Part shown: positions 1-6,355 of the stretch, in pieces
Position numbering within the stretch: position 1 is the stretch's first letter
Layout of the letters: each line of letters opens with the position of its first letter
Assembly (NCBI GenBank): GCA_015492395.1
Contig: WGFD01000028.1
Location: 1 to 7,097, forward strand
From: Deltaproteobacteria bacterium
Lineage (GTDB): Bacteria; Desulfobacterota; GWC2-55-46; S146-70
DNA: 7,097 nt
Direction: 5' to 3'
The notes under the pieces: model-generated
Seen by the model: only the letters and a program-made list of their open reading frames with translations
Told to the model about the DNA's origin: nothing
Databases searched by the model: none
Made by a program: the position numbers and the translations under genes

Positions 1-179
1 CCCTTATTTGAAGCCATGTTATACTGCTTCACCCCCATCAGTTTACACACACTCTTACGCGATGAGCCAAAGTCTTCTTTTGAGCAAACTAGCCCCTTGA
101 TCCCCCGGTTATACCTTTTTACCTTATCCGGCACCTTTGACGGCTTCTTAAAAAGTTCAGTTACTGTGTTGCGCTTCAC
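1..179 (-). CDS. Possible partial ORF running off the left edge, unrecognised
   Basis: The minus strand stays open from a GTG at 177-179 to the window edge, about 59 codons, beginning VKRNTVTELFKKPSKVPDKV and ending near KQYNMASNK. A purine-rich AGGGG lies about 5 nt before the GTG, and the frame is open upstream as far as a TAA near 270. The Lys/Arg-rich composition resembles a small DNA- or RNA-binding protein or a transposase fragment, but I recognise no family. The opposite strand is also open over this stretch, so openness alone is weak evidence. It could equally be non-coding. Confidence 0.18.
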   Translation of the reverse strand, partial: MKRNTVTELFKKPSKVPDKVKRYNRGIKGLVCSKEDFGSSRKSVCKLMGVKQYNMASNK

Positions 180-443
180 CTTGCCCCTGCCTATGCGTAT
201 CCGTACGCAGACAGACCCGCCCGACGGTCGGAGAGGTACGGTGCACGCAGGCGAAGGCAGGTCACTGCGGCGTTACAGCCCACCGGCTGCAGAAAAACCC
301 TATACCTACCTATGTTTCTGGTCTATATGGCTTTCTGGAGGAACACTATTTATGCGTGAACTTGAGACGCTGGCCGACAGATGCCTAGAACGTTTGAAAT
401 GCCCGGTGAGCATGAATGCCGCAAGTCGATATGGAGGCTGTTT
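180..443. other. Stretch without a secure gene
   Basis: No convincing gene was found here. A plus-strand ATG at 352-354 is preceded by GGAGG (337-341, 10-nt spacer) and opens 38 codons starting MRELETLADRCLERL, ending at 468. The product is short, matches nothing I recognise, and overlaps the end of the minus-strand ORF at 444-638. Two small hairpins are visible: CCGAC/GTCGG around 220-230, and CAGCC-CACC-GGCTG at 276-289. The second is followed on the plus strand by CAGAAAAA and on the minus strand by TAAC, so neither side has a terminator-like T tract. Confidence 0.3.
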
Positions 444-638
444 CTATCGGTCGGCCCTTCGCCCATGATGTGTTGTCAAGATATAGTTAAACTTCTTCTT
501 CTCTCTTCCATCGAGGTTCAGAGTGAACTTGACGGTATCGACCTTTTCGTATTCGCCGAAGTCCCGGCTCTTTTTCAACTTCCAGTACGAGGTGTTAAAG
601 TTTAGCTTTGTCTCGACCTTGACCGGTGACCGCCTCAT
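444..638 (-). CDS. Hypothetical 64-aa protein, possibly the last part of a broken gene
   Basis: This ORF of 64 codons begins MRRSPVKVETKLNFNTSYW and ends HHGRRADR. Its ATG (636-638) overlaps the TGA (635-637) of the preceding minus-strand frame in an ATGA arrangement, as in translationally coupled genes. The Shine-Dalgarno is weak (GGAAG about 9 nt upstream). Alternating hydrophobic and charged residues (VKVETKLNF, KVDTVKFTLNLDG) suggest beta strands. There is no signal peptide, membrane segment or cysteine. I do not recognise the family. Because the segment before it is clearly frameshifted, this may be the C-terminal continuation of the same decayed gene after a second frame change rather than an independent protein. 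The amino-acid texture looks more like real coding sequence than an antisense shadow. Confidence 0.4.
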   Translation of the reverse strand: MRRSPVKVETKLNFNTSYWKLKKSRDFGEYEKVDTVKFTLNLDGREKKKFNYILTTHHGRRADR

Positions 639-843
639 GTTTTTACTTCCACTTCGAACGTCCGTATCTCGTCCCAGCCGCTTATGTTGCCGTATCTGTC
701 AAACATGTAACGGCCGGTCTTAAACTCCATGAGAGCAGGTTTCACCATGACATTAGAGACAGCGCCCAGATTAAGCTCGACATCGTCACCGTAATCAGTT
801 CATCCGTGTCATAGAGTACAACCCCTTTTACAACGCTATCTTC
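635..843 (-). pseudogene. Decayed 3' end of an unrecognised gene, apparent one-base deletion
   Basis: Two minus-strand frames join into one plausible protein. From 843 to 799 the frame reads EDSVVKGVVLYDTDE. From 799 to 638 the shifted frame reads TDYGDDVELNLGAVSNVMV, then about 35 more residues including GRYMFDRYGNISGWDEI and FEVEVKT, ending in TGA at 635-637. Restoring a single A at about 799/800 (GAACT to GAAACT) makes the join seamless as YDTDETDYGDD. The first frame has no start codon and overlaps the 3' end of the chemoreceptor gene; it is open back to a stop at 892-894. The 5' part of the gene is therefore missing. The residues suggest a beta-rich extracytoplasmic or accessory domain. 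A sequencing indel could explain the frame break but not the missing start. Confidence 0.5.
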
Positions 844-2501
844 AAGTGTTTTTTGTTGTCCGGGGCGGTTTCTTCTTTCTGCCCTCTTTCCTCATGATGC
901 TCTTCAACATCTACTTTGAACTTCGAGGTAAGCTTTTGGAGTTGTGCGGCTACAACCGATAGGTTATTTGATGCCAGGCTCATCTGCTCTGTGCCATCCG
1001 TGGTTTCCTTGAACGCAAAGGCTATCTCCTCCATGTCACTGCCGATCTGCTCCGAAGTCTTGGACTGCTCCTCCGTCGCCGTGGCGATACGTTGGATCAT
1101 ATCGTTTACCTGCCGGACTTTCGACACTATTCCTTTCAGTACATCTCCGGCTTCCCCGGCCAGTTTTTTCTGGATATTGCCCTCCTCGTTGCAGGACTCC
1201 ATCGAGTTCACCGCCTTCTGCGCCTCCACCTGGATTGTACTGATCATGTTGCCGATTTCCTTGGTTGCACCAATGGTTCTCTCCGAAAGTTTCCTTACCT
1301 CGTCGGCAACCACGGCAAAACCCCGTCCCTGCTCTCCGGCCCTGGCCGCTTCGATGGCCGCGTTAAGGGCAAGCAGGTTCGTCTGGTCGGCGATATCGTC
1401 AATAACACCGACGATCTTACCTATCTCACCGGAGCGTTTATTCAGAAGGAGGATGAGTTCCGTCGATTCCTGCACTCTGGATGCAATGTCGTTAATGCCC
1501 TTTATGGTACGGGCAATGACGTCGCTGCCCTTGGATGCGGTCGAGTCGGCTTCCATTGCTGTCTGGGCGGCGTCGCTGCAGTTTCTGGCCACCTCCGCGA
1601 TGGTGGCGCTCATCTCTTCGGTGGCGGTGGCCATCTGTTCGGTCCGGGTCATCTGCCCTTTTATACGATCTTTTATCTCTTCGCAGGTGGAAGAAAACTG
1701 CATAGAGGCGGAGGCAACCTCTTTCGCAAAGGAGGATACCCTGGCTATGATCCCCCTCAAGTTCCCGACAAAGGTGTTGAATCCGTTGGCCAGGAGGCCC
1801 ATTTCGTCATTCGAAGTCATCTCCAGCCTTCTGGTAAGGTCGCCCTCCCCTTGTGCAATGTCTTCAATCCTCTCCACCACCACATTTATACCATTTGTAA
1901 TACGGGTAGATATGAAGTACGCTATTATGACGCCCAGTATCAACGAAACAAGAAGCCCGCCGAGTGCGATTGTCACAAATTTGTTGGACAGGCCATTTAC
2001 CTCACCGACACTGTCTACGAAAACCTTGTAGTTGCGGTCATGGTATTCTTTCAATAAGGTGAAGAGTCTGTTGGCCGTAATATTGAGAGAGGCAACCTCG
2101 TCCATTACAGTGCTCATGTCGCCGCCTTCGACTAGCGCCTCCGCGATCAAGACGCCATCCCTGAAATACTCATCATAGAGTGTGCCGATATCTTCAAGTT
2201 CCCGATCATTCGTAACCTTTGTAAGTTCGGAAAGCATCTGTTGAAATTCTTTAGCCGACCCTCTTGCATGGTCTATGGCTTCTTCGTCAAGATCGGTAAT
2301 GGCAGCCAGTAGAGCTTCCTTTGTCCGACGATTCGTGTCTATCAGCTTTTTGGTCAGGTCAAGGGCGGGGTAGATCTTGTTTTGAAGGCTATTTGAGTTC
2401 TTTTGAATCCGTAATCCACTTAATACGGAGTATGTAGCAGGGATGGCCAGAAGCAAAAATAGTATTGCAAATCCGGCTACAATCTTTTTTCCGATATTCA
2501 T
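828..2501 (-). CDS. Methyl-accepting chemotaxis protein with four-helix-type periplasmic sensor
   Basis: Inner-membrane chemoreceptor of 557 aa that should signal through CheW and CheA to the flagellar motor. In order: TM1 about 7-29; a mostly helical periplasmic domain of about 145 residues, consistent with the 4HB_MCP type; TM2 about 174-197; a HAMP linker about 198-250 (DLTRRLEMTSNDEMGLL); then the long cytoplasmic coiled-coil hairpin. The conserved signalling tip lies about 366-402, with DQTNLLALNAAIEAARAGE and GRGFAVVADEVRKL. Candidate methylation helices are at about 291-306 (TATEEMSATIAEV) and 473-486 (TATEEQSKTSEQI). The charged C-terminus (EEHHEERGQKEE) lacks an NWETF-type CheR/CheB tether. 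The ATG has GGAG at 2509-2512 with a 7-nt spacer. It is the last gene of the porin/binding-protein unit, 48 nt after its neighbour, which suggests that it may be triggered by the ligand-loaded binding protein; direct ligand binding is the alternative. Confidence 0.95.
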   Translation of the reverse strand: MNIGKKIVAGFAILFLLLAIPATYSVLSGLRIQKNSNSLQNKIYPALDLTKKLIDTNRRTKEALLAAITDLDEEAIDHARGSAKEFQQMLSELTKVTNDRELEDIGTLYDEYFRDGVLIAEALVEGGDMSTVMDEVASLNITANRLFTLLKEYHDRNYKVFVDSVGEVNGLSNKFVTIALGGLLVSLILGVIIAYFISTRITNGINVVVERIEDIAQGEGDLTRRLEMTSNDEMGLLANGFNTFVGNLRGIIARVSSFAKEVASASMQFSSTCEEIKDRIKGQMTRTEQMATATEEMSATIAEVARNCSDAAQTAMEADSTASKGSDVIARTIKGINDIASRVQESTELILLLNKRSGEIGKIVGVIDDIADQTNLLALNAAIEAARAGEQGRGFAVVADEVRKLSERTIGATKEIGNMISTIQVEAQKAVNSMESCNEEGNIQKKLAGEAGDVLKGIVSKVRQVNDMIQRIATATEEQSKTSEQIGSDMEEIAFAFKETTDGTEQMSLASNNLSVVAAQLQKLTSKFKVDVEEHHEERGQKEETAPDNKKHLKIAL

Positions 2502-2518
2502 GCTGTTACTCCATGTTC

Positions 2519-2556
2519 CGATTACAGCGAAGACTTAACGTCTCAGCTTCTAATCG
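2519..2556 (-). promoter_or_regulatory. Intercistronic stem-loop between binding-protein and receptor genes
   Basis: On the minus strand, CGATTA pairs with TAATCG, then AGC with GCT, then AGAC with GTCT, separated by small internal loops and closed by GTTAA. This gives 13 pairs in one nested hairpin. It begins inside the last codons and stop (TAG, 2550-2552) of the binding-protein gene and ends 17 nt before the receptor ATG, leaving the receptor Shine-Dalgarno (2509-2512) free. There is no T tract, so it is not a standard terminator. It more likely acts as an mRNA-stability or processing element, or as a partial attenuator that lowers receptor expression relative to the upstream genes. Confidence 0.45.
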
Positions 2557-2999
2557 ATATACTCTTTTCCGTCCACCTTGAGAATCTTGACCGAGGAATC
2601 CACATCATTTAAATCCAAGTACCCGATGGCATTCTTGCTGCCGCTTACGAACGATATAACATCATCCGGCGATGAGGCTATCCTAGGAGGCTGCCCCTTG
2701 CCTGACAGAGCCCTCTTGAAGTAATATTTTTCCAGACTTTCCGAACTCATATTCAGAACTTTCTGAGAAAACTCTCTTCTCAAGGGGTGGTCCTTGCCGA
2801 GATGGACAACCTTGATCATCTCTTTATGCGCCCATACCTTTTGCTTCTGTTTAAAGATCTTAGAGAGTTCCTTCTTGCTGATGGTTGTGGCGGGGTTATC
2901 TGGATTGACGACAACGACGACCTTTGCAAAAACGACGCCGGATACTATGGGTAAACAGAAGATCCCCGCCATGAGGATCAATAAGAATCTCTTTTTCAT
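2550..2999 (-). CDS. Small PstS-like periplasmic substrate-binding protein
   Basis: A 149-aa exported protein of the phosphate-binding (PBP_like_2/PstS-like) type. Residues 1-25 are a Sec signal peptide ending VVFA, cut before Lys26. The mature part follows the family pattern: KVVVVVNPDNP, then ISKKELSKIFKQKQKVW (40-56), a KDHPLRREFSQKVL helix (69-82), LEKYYFKRALSGKGQPP (89-105) and the AIGYL motif (124-128). It is about half the length of a full PstS and matches only one lobe plus hinge elements, as in the stand-alone ~150-aa PstS-like proteins. No permease or ATPase genes are adjacent, so transport through a Pst ABC system is not indicated. Lying between a porin and a chemoreceptor, it more likely delivers a ligand to the receptor. 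The ATG has AAGGAG at 3008-3013 with an 8-nt spacer. Phosphate as ligand is inferred from the family; another oxyanion is possible. Confidence 0.85.
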   Translation of the reverse strand: MKKRFLLILMAGIFCLPIVSGVVFAKVVVVVNPDNPATTISKKELSKIFKQKQKVWAHKEMIKVVHLGKDHPLRREFSQKVLNMSSESLEKYYFKRALSGKGQPPRIASSPDDVISFVSGSKNAIGYLDLNDVDSSVKILKVDGKEYID

Positions 3000-3011
3000 T
3001 TTTTTATCTCC

Positions 3012-3051
3012 TTAGTTAAGCATTGCATCATCTTTAGATTGCTTCAACTAA
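3012..3051 (-). promoter_or_regulatory. Intercistronic stem-loop between porin and binding-protein genes
   Basis: On the minus strand TTAGTTGAAGCA, which contains the porin stop codon TAG, pairs with TGCTTAACTAA: 11 base pairs with one bulged G, enclosing a 17-nt loop that itself holds the small inverted repeat ATCT-AA-AGAT. The 3' arm takes in the first two bases of the AAGGAG Shine-Dalgarno (3008-3013) of the binding-protein gene. Forming the stem could therefore reduce its initiation or protect the porin mRNA from 3' exonucleases. No T tract follows. Confidence 0.5.
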
Positions 3052-4115
3052 AAGACAAATACAGCCGCCATCTTAAACATATGTGCCATATCAGTGTCCT
3101 TTTGCAGTCCGATATCACCTGAAAAATCATGATAATGATACTCGCCTTTGAGAATAATGTTTGCATCAAAATCGTAGCTCAAACCAGCCCCGTAACGGTT
3201 TAGCTTGTTTTTCATCACAAGATCATCGGGGTCTTCGAAATAGTCATACATAATAAACGGTGTATAGTCACCAATTGCGTAGGTCAGACGCGCATAGTAG
3301 CTCATCTTGTCAGCCCTCTTTTCGTATTCATCCTTAACGTATTCCCCCTGGAAGAGTATGCGTTCATCAAGCAATGTCATCTCCAGATCAAACCCCCAGA
3401 GGTTTTCTCTGCCCTTGGATAGATTGTCATTGTTGACCGTATAATAGGATGCACCGAGCTTGTAGTTGTCTCGAATAGTGAAGCGCACCCTTCCACCTAG
3501 GCCCTTGTCCTTGTTCTCGTCATGCCCTTTCTGGCCCCTGTCCCCATTGGAGACCATGAAGTTGTAATCCACATCCGCAACATCTCCAAAGTAAGTGCCT
3601 TTTATCACCACGTTGGATCGATCCGGCATCATGTGCTCCTCACCATAGTTGTCGGGAAGCCTGTACATCATTGGAAGCACCACCGAAGCAAAGAGGGGGG
3701 TGATGTAGCTGACCTCATTAAATATGCCGAAGGGAGTTAACATTTGTCCACCCCTGACGACAAGCATATCGCTGAAGGTATACTGACCGAAAGCATTCTC
3801 AATCTCCCAACCCCCCTTCCCGCCATCTTCGGAGGTATAAGCATTATGGGATTCCAGATTCAGATGTGTACGCACCCTATCTTTCTCCATGTCAAAGATG
3901 AGGTTCATTTGATTCTGTTCGAAGGTAGACATATCCTTCATCAGCGCCCCATCGGACATGGTCTGCTTTGCCATGTATGTGTATTGGATGTCCATATACC
4001 CATTTATACCGAATTTGACTCCTTCGAGGTCGAAGTTGAACGCATAGACTGTGGAAGATACGCCCCAAAAGACTAAGGCGCTTAAAATGATAACCAATCT
4101 TTTTACCTTTTTCAT
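3048..4115 (-). CDS. Outer-membrane porin-like beta-barrel protein
   Basis: A 355-aa protein with a signal peptide at 1-25 (hydrophobic core RLVIILSALVFWG, cleavage after VYA). The mature chain of about 330 residues has alternating amphipathic strands throughout (for example VKFGINGYMDIQYTYM, DYTPFIMYDYFEDP) and ends AAVFVF with a terminal Phe, the usual signal for barrel insertion by the BAM machinery. The motif RGGQMLTPFGIFNE (about 121-134), followed by a TPLFASVVLPMMYR stretch, resembles the LTPFG region of gated, substrate-selective porins such as the phosphate (OprO/OprP) or DcaP-like groups. It is the first gene of a unit with the PstS-like protein and chemoreceptor, so it probably admits the ligand that they handle. 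The ATG has GAGGAG at 4124-4129 with an 8-nt spacer. Substrate specificity cannot be read from the sequence. Confidence 0.88.
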   Translation of the reverse strand: MKKVKRLVIILSALVFWGVSSTVYAFNFDLEGVKFGINGYMDIQYTYMAKQTMSDGALMKDMSTFEQNQMNLIFDMEKDRVRTHLNLESHNAYTSEDGGKGGWEIENAFGQYTFSDMLVVRGGQMLTPFGIFNEVSYITPLFASVVLPMMYRLPDNYGEEHMMPDRSNVVIKGTYFGDVADVDYNFMVSNGDRGQKGHDENKDKGLGGRVRFTIRDNYKLGASYYTVNNDNLSKGRENLWGFDLEMTLLDERILFQGEYVKDEYEKRADKMSYYARLTYAIGDYTPFIMYDYFEDPDDLVMKNKLNRYGAGLSYDFDANIILKGEYHYHDFSGDIGLQKDTDMAHMFKMAAVFVF

Positions 4116-4133
4116 CTGCTTCTCTCCTCATTT

Positions 4134-4139
4134 ATTATA
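4134..4139 (-). promoter_or_regulatory. Candidate -10 box close to the porin gene
   Basis: A perfect TATAAT lies on the minus strand 18 nt before the porin ATG. A start about 7 nt downstream would leave a leader of only about 12-14 nt, just enough to include GAGGAG. No good TTGACA-like hexamer lies 16-18 nt upstream, so it may be a chance match or depend on an activator. Confidence 0.25.
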
Positions 4140-4166
4140 AAAAGCTTTTGGTTTATGAGGATCGAC

Positions 4167-4186
4167 CCTATCGCGGATAGGTTATA
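4167..4186 (-). promoter_or_regulatory. Palindrome abutting a candidate -10 box upstream of the porin operon
   Basis: CCTATC-GCG-GATAGG (4167-4181) is a perfect 6-bp inverted repeat. Read on the minus strand, it directly follows and shares one base with a TATAAC hexamer (4181-4186), a possible -10 box; no convincing -35 was found. A repressor bound here would cover the -10/+1 region. Transcribed instead, it would form a small hairpin about 50 nt before the porin ATG. Farther upstream, CGGTAT occurs at 4217-4222 and 4241-4246, with CGGTTA at 4251-4256. No clear Pho box was seen. Confidence 0.35.
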
Positions 4187-4333
4187 CCCCTAAAACCCGA
4201 ACTTATGATTTTGTTTCGGTATGCTTTTAAAAATCTTTAACGGTATTTTCCGGTTAATTGTACAAGTTCATCGGAGGTTCTAATCCCGAAAAACAAGTTA
4301 GATCTTGGCAAAATATACTGTCCGACTAACAAA

Positions 4334-4351
4334 GGGGCCGGATTAAGCCCC
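4334..4351. terminator. Weak hairpin, possible terminator upstream of the porin operon
   Basis: GGGGC (4334-4338) and GCCCC (4347-4351) form a 5-bp GC-rich stem with an 8-nt loop. On the minus strand the stem is followed by TTTGTT, and on the plus strand by ATATTTT, so it could weakly terminate in either direction. No secure gene ends nearby. It may insulate the porin operon from upstream transcription, or be fortuitous. Confidence 0.25.
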
Positions 4352-4448
4352 ATATTTTCAATGAATCTTTCAATAGGACTTTCTCATCATCTCATCTTTT
4401 GCCGGATACTATCTACGGACAGATTCCCGCAGATACCACGATTCTTAG

Positions 4449-4836
4449 ACGAACAACGCAGCCACGCCTGATCGCCGGCAGTTCATGAGCTTCTTTTTGA
4501 TTGGGTTTCCGCTTGTCGCATGGCCAGGATTCCTTCTCGGTGTTGCGTCATGGTATTTGCTGGGCTATCTTAGTAACTTTCACCTGTTACGGACTCAGCA
4601 CTATCGGCACCTTCGGCGGCATACTACTCGGCAGTTATGCCGCATTTACGATGCGCACGCGCCGGCCAGGCATAATTTGCGTAGCCTCGGTTTTCCCATT
4701 TGCGGCGCTCCATTTAGCCTGCCCGTCGCGGCAGACAGGCGGATGTGATTTTATTCGGTGGCGTATGATGACTTCCCACCCGCAACGGTCCCGGCGACAC
4801 GCAATACAATATCCGGGACCGCCGTTTCGACCGTAG
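4449..4836 (+). pseudogene. Possible frameshifted membrane-protein remnant
   Basis: The frame open from 4449 has an ATG at 4485 and encodes a very hydrophobic stretch (MSFFLIGFPLVAWPGFLLGV followed by ASWYLLGYLSNF), a good membrane segment. It then turns into a hydrophilic, Arg/His-rich tail. From about 4590 the next frame takes over with GLSTIGTFGGILLGSYAAF, a basic TMRTRRPG loop and a second hydrophobic stretch IICVASVFPFAALHLACP. One frame change around 4570-4600 would give a short two- to three-TM protein. No Shine-Dalgarno precedes the ATG, and the tail runs into the REP-like hairpin at 4717-4740. I do not recognise a family. Chance hydrophobicity of T-rich DNA is the alternative. Confidence 0.25.
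4717..4740. repeat. REP-like hairpin, copy 1
   Basis: GCCTGCCCGTC (4717-4727) faces GGCAGACAGGC (4730-4740). CTGCC/GGCAG or GCCTG/CAGGC can pair, giving a GC-rich hairpin. The first 11 bases recur exactly at 6423-6433, again followed by a GGCAGA half-site. This is the pattern of a dispersed intergenic palindromic repeat. Confidence 0.4.
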
Positions 4837-4870
4837 CCAAACGGCAAGTGCAAAGAAGGAGTTGACCTTA

Positions 4871-5020
4871 ATGCTCACTCTCCGGTCGCCTTCCGGATGT
4901 TACGCCCTGAGGACGGCGCGGATTGTTGAGAATAAAGCCTGCCGATTGTTGTTTTGGTTATTGGGTAATGAATATGCCAAGACCTCATCTGATTCCGCAC
5001 AACATGATAGCGCCAGGTAA
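4871..5020 (+). CDS. Possible small protein, 49 aa, with a good ribosome binding site
   Basis: An ATG at 4871 opens 49 codons, starting MLTLRSPSGCYALRTARIV and ending DSAQHDSAR before TAA at 5018-5020. AAGGAG (4856-4861) sits 9 nt before the ATG, as good a site as those of the secure genes here. The strong hairpin terminator begins 5 nt after the stop. The middle (CRLLFWLLG) is a short hydrophobic patch, too short for a clear membrane segment, and there is no signal peptide. No family is recognised. The composition is not strongly protein-like, so it may be chance. Confidence 0.28.
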   Translation: MLTLRSPSGCYALRTARIVENKACRLLFWLLGNEYAKTSSDSAQHDSAR

Positions 5021-5024
5021 ATAG

Positions 5025-5052
5025 AAAGGGCTCCGGTATACCGGAGCCCTTT
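5025..5052. terminator. Strong, probably bidirectional terminator after rhlE
   Basis: AAAGGGCTCCGG (5025-5036) and CCGGAGCCCTTT (5041-5052) form a perfect 12-bp stem closed by TATA. On the minus strand it starts 26 nt after the rhlE stop and is followed by CTATTT, so the tail TTTCTATTT fits an intrinsic terminator for rhlE. On the plus strand the stem itself ends in TTT, and it lies just after the 49-codon ORF, so it could also serve that direction. Confidence 0.85.
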
Positions 5053-5078
5053 ACGTCGATTATGTCACCACACCTGCC

Positions 5079-6329
5079 CTAACGGGACCTTCTCCCGTCA
5101 CCCCAGCTTTTGCCGCGGCCACGGCGGGCGAATTGGGTTGAAGACCTCCTATATCCCGGGCCTCCCTGTCCCTGGGTGCGGTGTCCGTCCTCGGGGCAAT
5201 TGCCCTGCTCAAAGCCCTCTATCCGCTTGACCGGGATATCGTGGCGAAGCACGCGCCGGATGTTCTTAAGCAGGTATTGCTCCTCCCTGCATACGAGTGA
5301 GATGGCCACACCCTCCGCCCCGGCCCTGCCGGTACGGCCGATGCGGTGGACGTAGTCCTCGGCAACATTGGGGAGCTCGAAGTTTACCACATGCGGCAGA
5401 CGGTCTATGTCGAGGCCGCGAGCGGCTATGTCGGTGGCCACGAGCGTCCTTAGCGCACCCCTCTTAAAGTCGGCGAGCGCCTTTGTGCGGGCCGCCTGGC
5501 TCTTGTTGCCGTGTATGGCGGTTGCGCTTACGCCGTCCTTCAGGAGCTGCCCGGCGAGGCGATTGGCCCCGTGCTTGGTACGCGTAAATATGAGGACGCG
5601 CTTCCAGTCGCCCTCCCTTATGAGGTGAGATAGGAGTTCGCGCTTGCGCGCATGGGCCACCGGGTGCACCACCTGGGTTACCGTCTCGGCGGCCGTGTTG
5701 CGGCGCGCCACCTCTATCATCTCCGGCTCATGGAGAAACCCGTCGGCAAGGGCCCTGATCTCATCCGAGTATGTAGCCGAAAAGAGCAGGTTCTGCCTCT
5801 TTGCGGGCAGAAGCTTCAAGATCCTCTTTATATCATGGACAAAGCCCATGTCGAGCATGCGGTCGGCCTCGTCAAGGACCAGTATCTCCACCTTCGAGAG
5901 GTTTACGGTACGCTGGGAGGCATGGTCGAGGAGGCGGCCCGGGGTAGCCACGAGCACGTCTACGCCACGGCGGAGTGTGTCTATCTGCGGATTTATACCT
6001 ACACCGCCGAATACGACCGTTGAGCGGAGCGGCATGTGTCTGCCGTAGGTGCGTATACTTTCAGCGACCTGGGCGGCAAGCTCGCGCGTGGGGGTAAGAA
6101 CGAGCGCCCTCGGAAAACGTCCCCTGTCGCCGCTCTCGTCCAAGAGTTGCAGCATGGGCAGAGTAAATGCGGCGGTCTTGCCTGTGCCGGTCTGCGCCCC
6201 GGCGAGCACGTCGCGCCCCTTCAACACCACCGGGATGGTGCGTGCCTGCACAGGGGTGGGCGTGGTATAGCCCTCGGCCGAGACGGCGCGCAGTAGTTCG
6301 GCCTGAAGACCGAGTTCATTGAAGTTCAT
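5079..6329 (-). CDS. rhlE: DEAD-box ATP-dependent RNA helicase, RhlE type
   Basis: A 416-aa cytoplasmic RNA helicase of the DEAD-box family, expected to remodel RNA in ribosome assembly and RNA decay using ATP. All core motifs are present: Q motif (Phe3 to Gln28, with PTPVQ), Walker A AQTGTGKT (45-52), PTRELA (80-85), TPGR (129-132), DEAD (153-156, within [13 protein letters not shown]), SAT (184-186), TDIAARGLD (299-307) and [10 protein letters not shown] (328-337). The [11 protein letters not shown] form and the short basic Arg/Gly-rich tail (about 375-416, ending [10 protein letters not shown]) fit RhlE rather than DeaD/CsdA, which carries a longer RNA-binding C-terminus. The ATG has AAGGAG at 6339-6344 with a 9-nt spacer. 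The gene appears monocistronic, with its own promoter candidate and terminator. Its DNA is noticeably richer in G and C than the porin operon. Confidence 0.95.
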   Translation of the reverse strand: MNFNELGLQAELLRAVSAEGYTTPTPVQARTIPVVLKGRDVLAGAQTGTGKTAAFTLPMLQLLDESGDRGRFPRALVLTPTRELAAQVAESIRTYGRHMPLRSTVVFGGVGINPQIDTLRRGVDVLVATPGRLLDHASQRTVNLSKVEILVLDEADRMLDMGFVHDIKRILKLLPAKRQNLLFSATYSDEIRALADGFLHEPEMIEVARRNTAAETVTQVVHPVAHARKRELLSHLIREGDWKRVLIFTRTKHGANRLAGQLLKDGVSATAIHGNKSQAARTKALADFKRGALRTLVATDIAARGLDIDRLPHVVNFELPNVAEDYVHRIGRTGRAGAEGVAISLVCREEQYLLKNIRRVLRHDIPVKRIEGFEQGNCPEDGHRTQGQGGPGYRRSSTQFARRGRGKSWGDGRRSR

Positions 6330-6355
6330 GTGATAATACTCCTTTAAACGGCCTA

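Noticed and set aside
1..35. TATAACATGG near the left edge resembles one side of an integron attC site when read on the minus strand
   Set aside because: The core-site consensus is not matched well and the partner arm would lie outside the window.
352..468. 38-codon plus-strand ORF after GGAGG
   Set aside because: Good Shine-Dalgarno, but too short, unrecognised, and it overlaps the end of a more protein-like minus-strand ORF; kept only as a note in the region entry.
916..2057. Two long plus-strand frames (371 and 321 codons) opposite the chemoreceptor gene
   Set aside because: They are antisense shadows; the minus strand encodes a complete, motif-perfect chemoreceptor with a proper ribosome binding site.
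828..4115. A complete Pst phosphate ABC transporter operon
   Set aside because: The binding protein is half-length, and no pstC, pstA, pstB or phoU-like gene is present.
3522..4131. Plus- and minus-strand frames overlapping the porin gene
   Set aside because: They lie inside a complete signal-peptide-to-terminal-Phe porin frame and have no recognisable protein features of their own.
4635..4853. Minus-strand 72-codon frame rich in Arg, Gly and Cys
   Set aside because: It overlaps the REP-like hairpin, has no convincing ribosome binding site and a composition typical of GC-rich non-coding DNA.
5110..6296. Several plus-strand frames inside rhlE
   Set aside because: High GC leaves the antisense strand open; all helicase motifs are on the minus strand.
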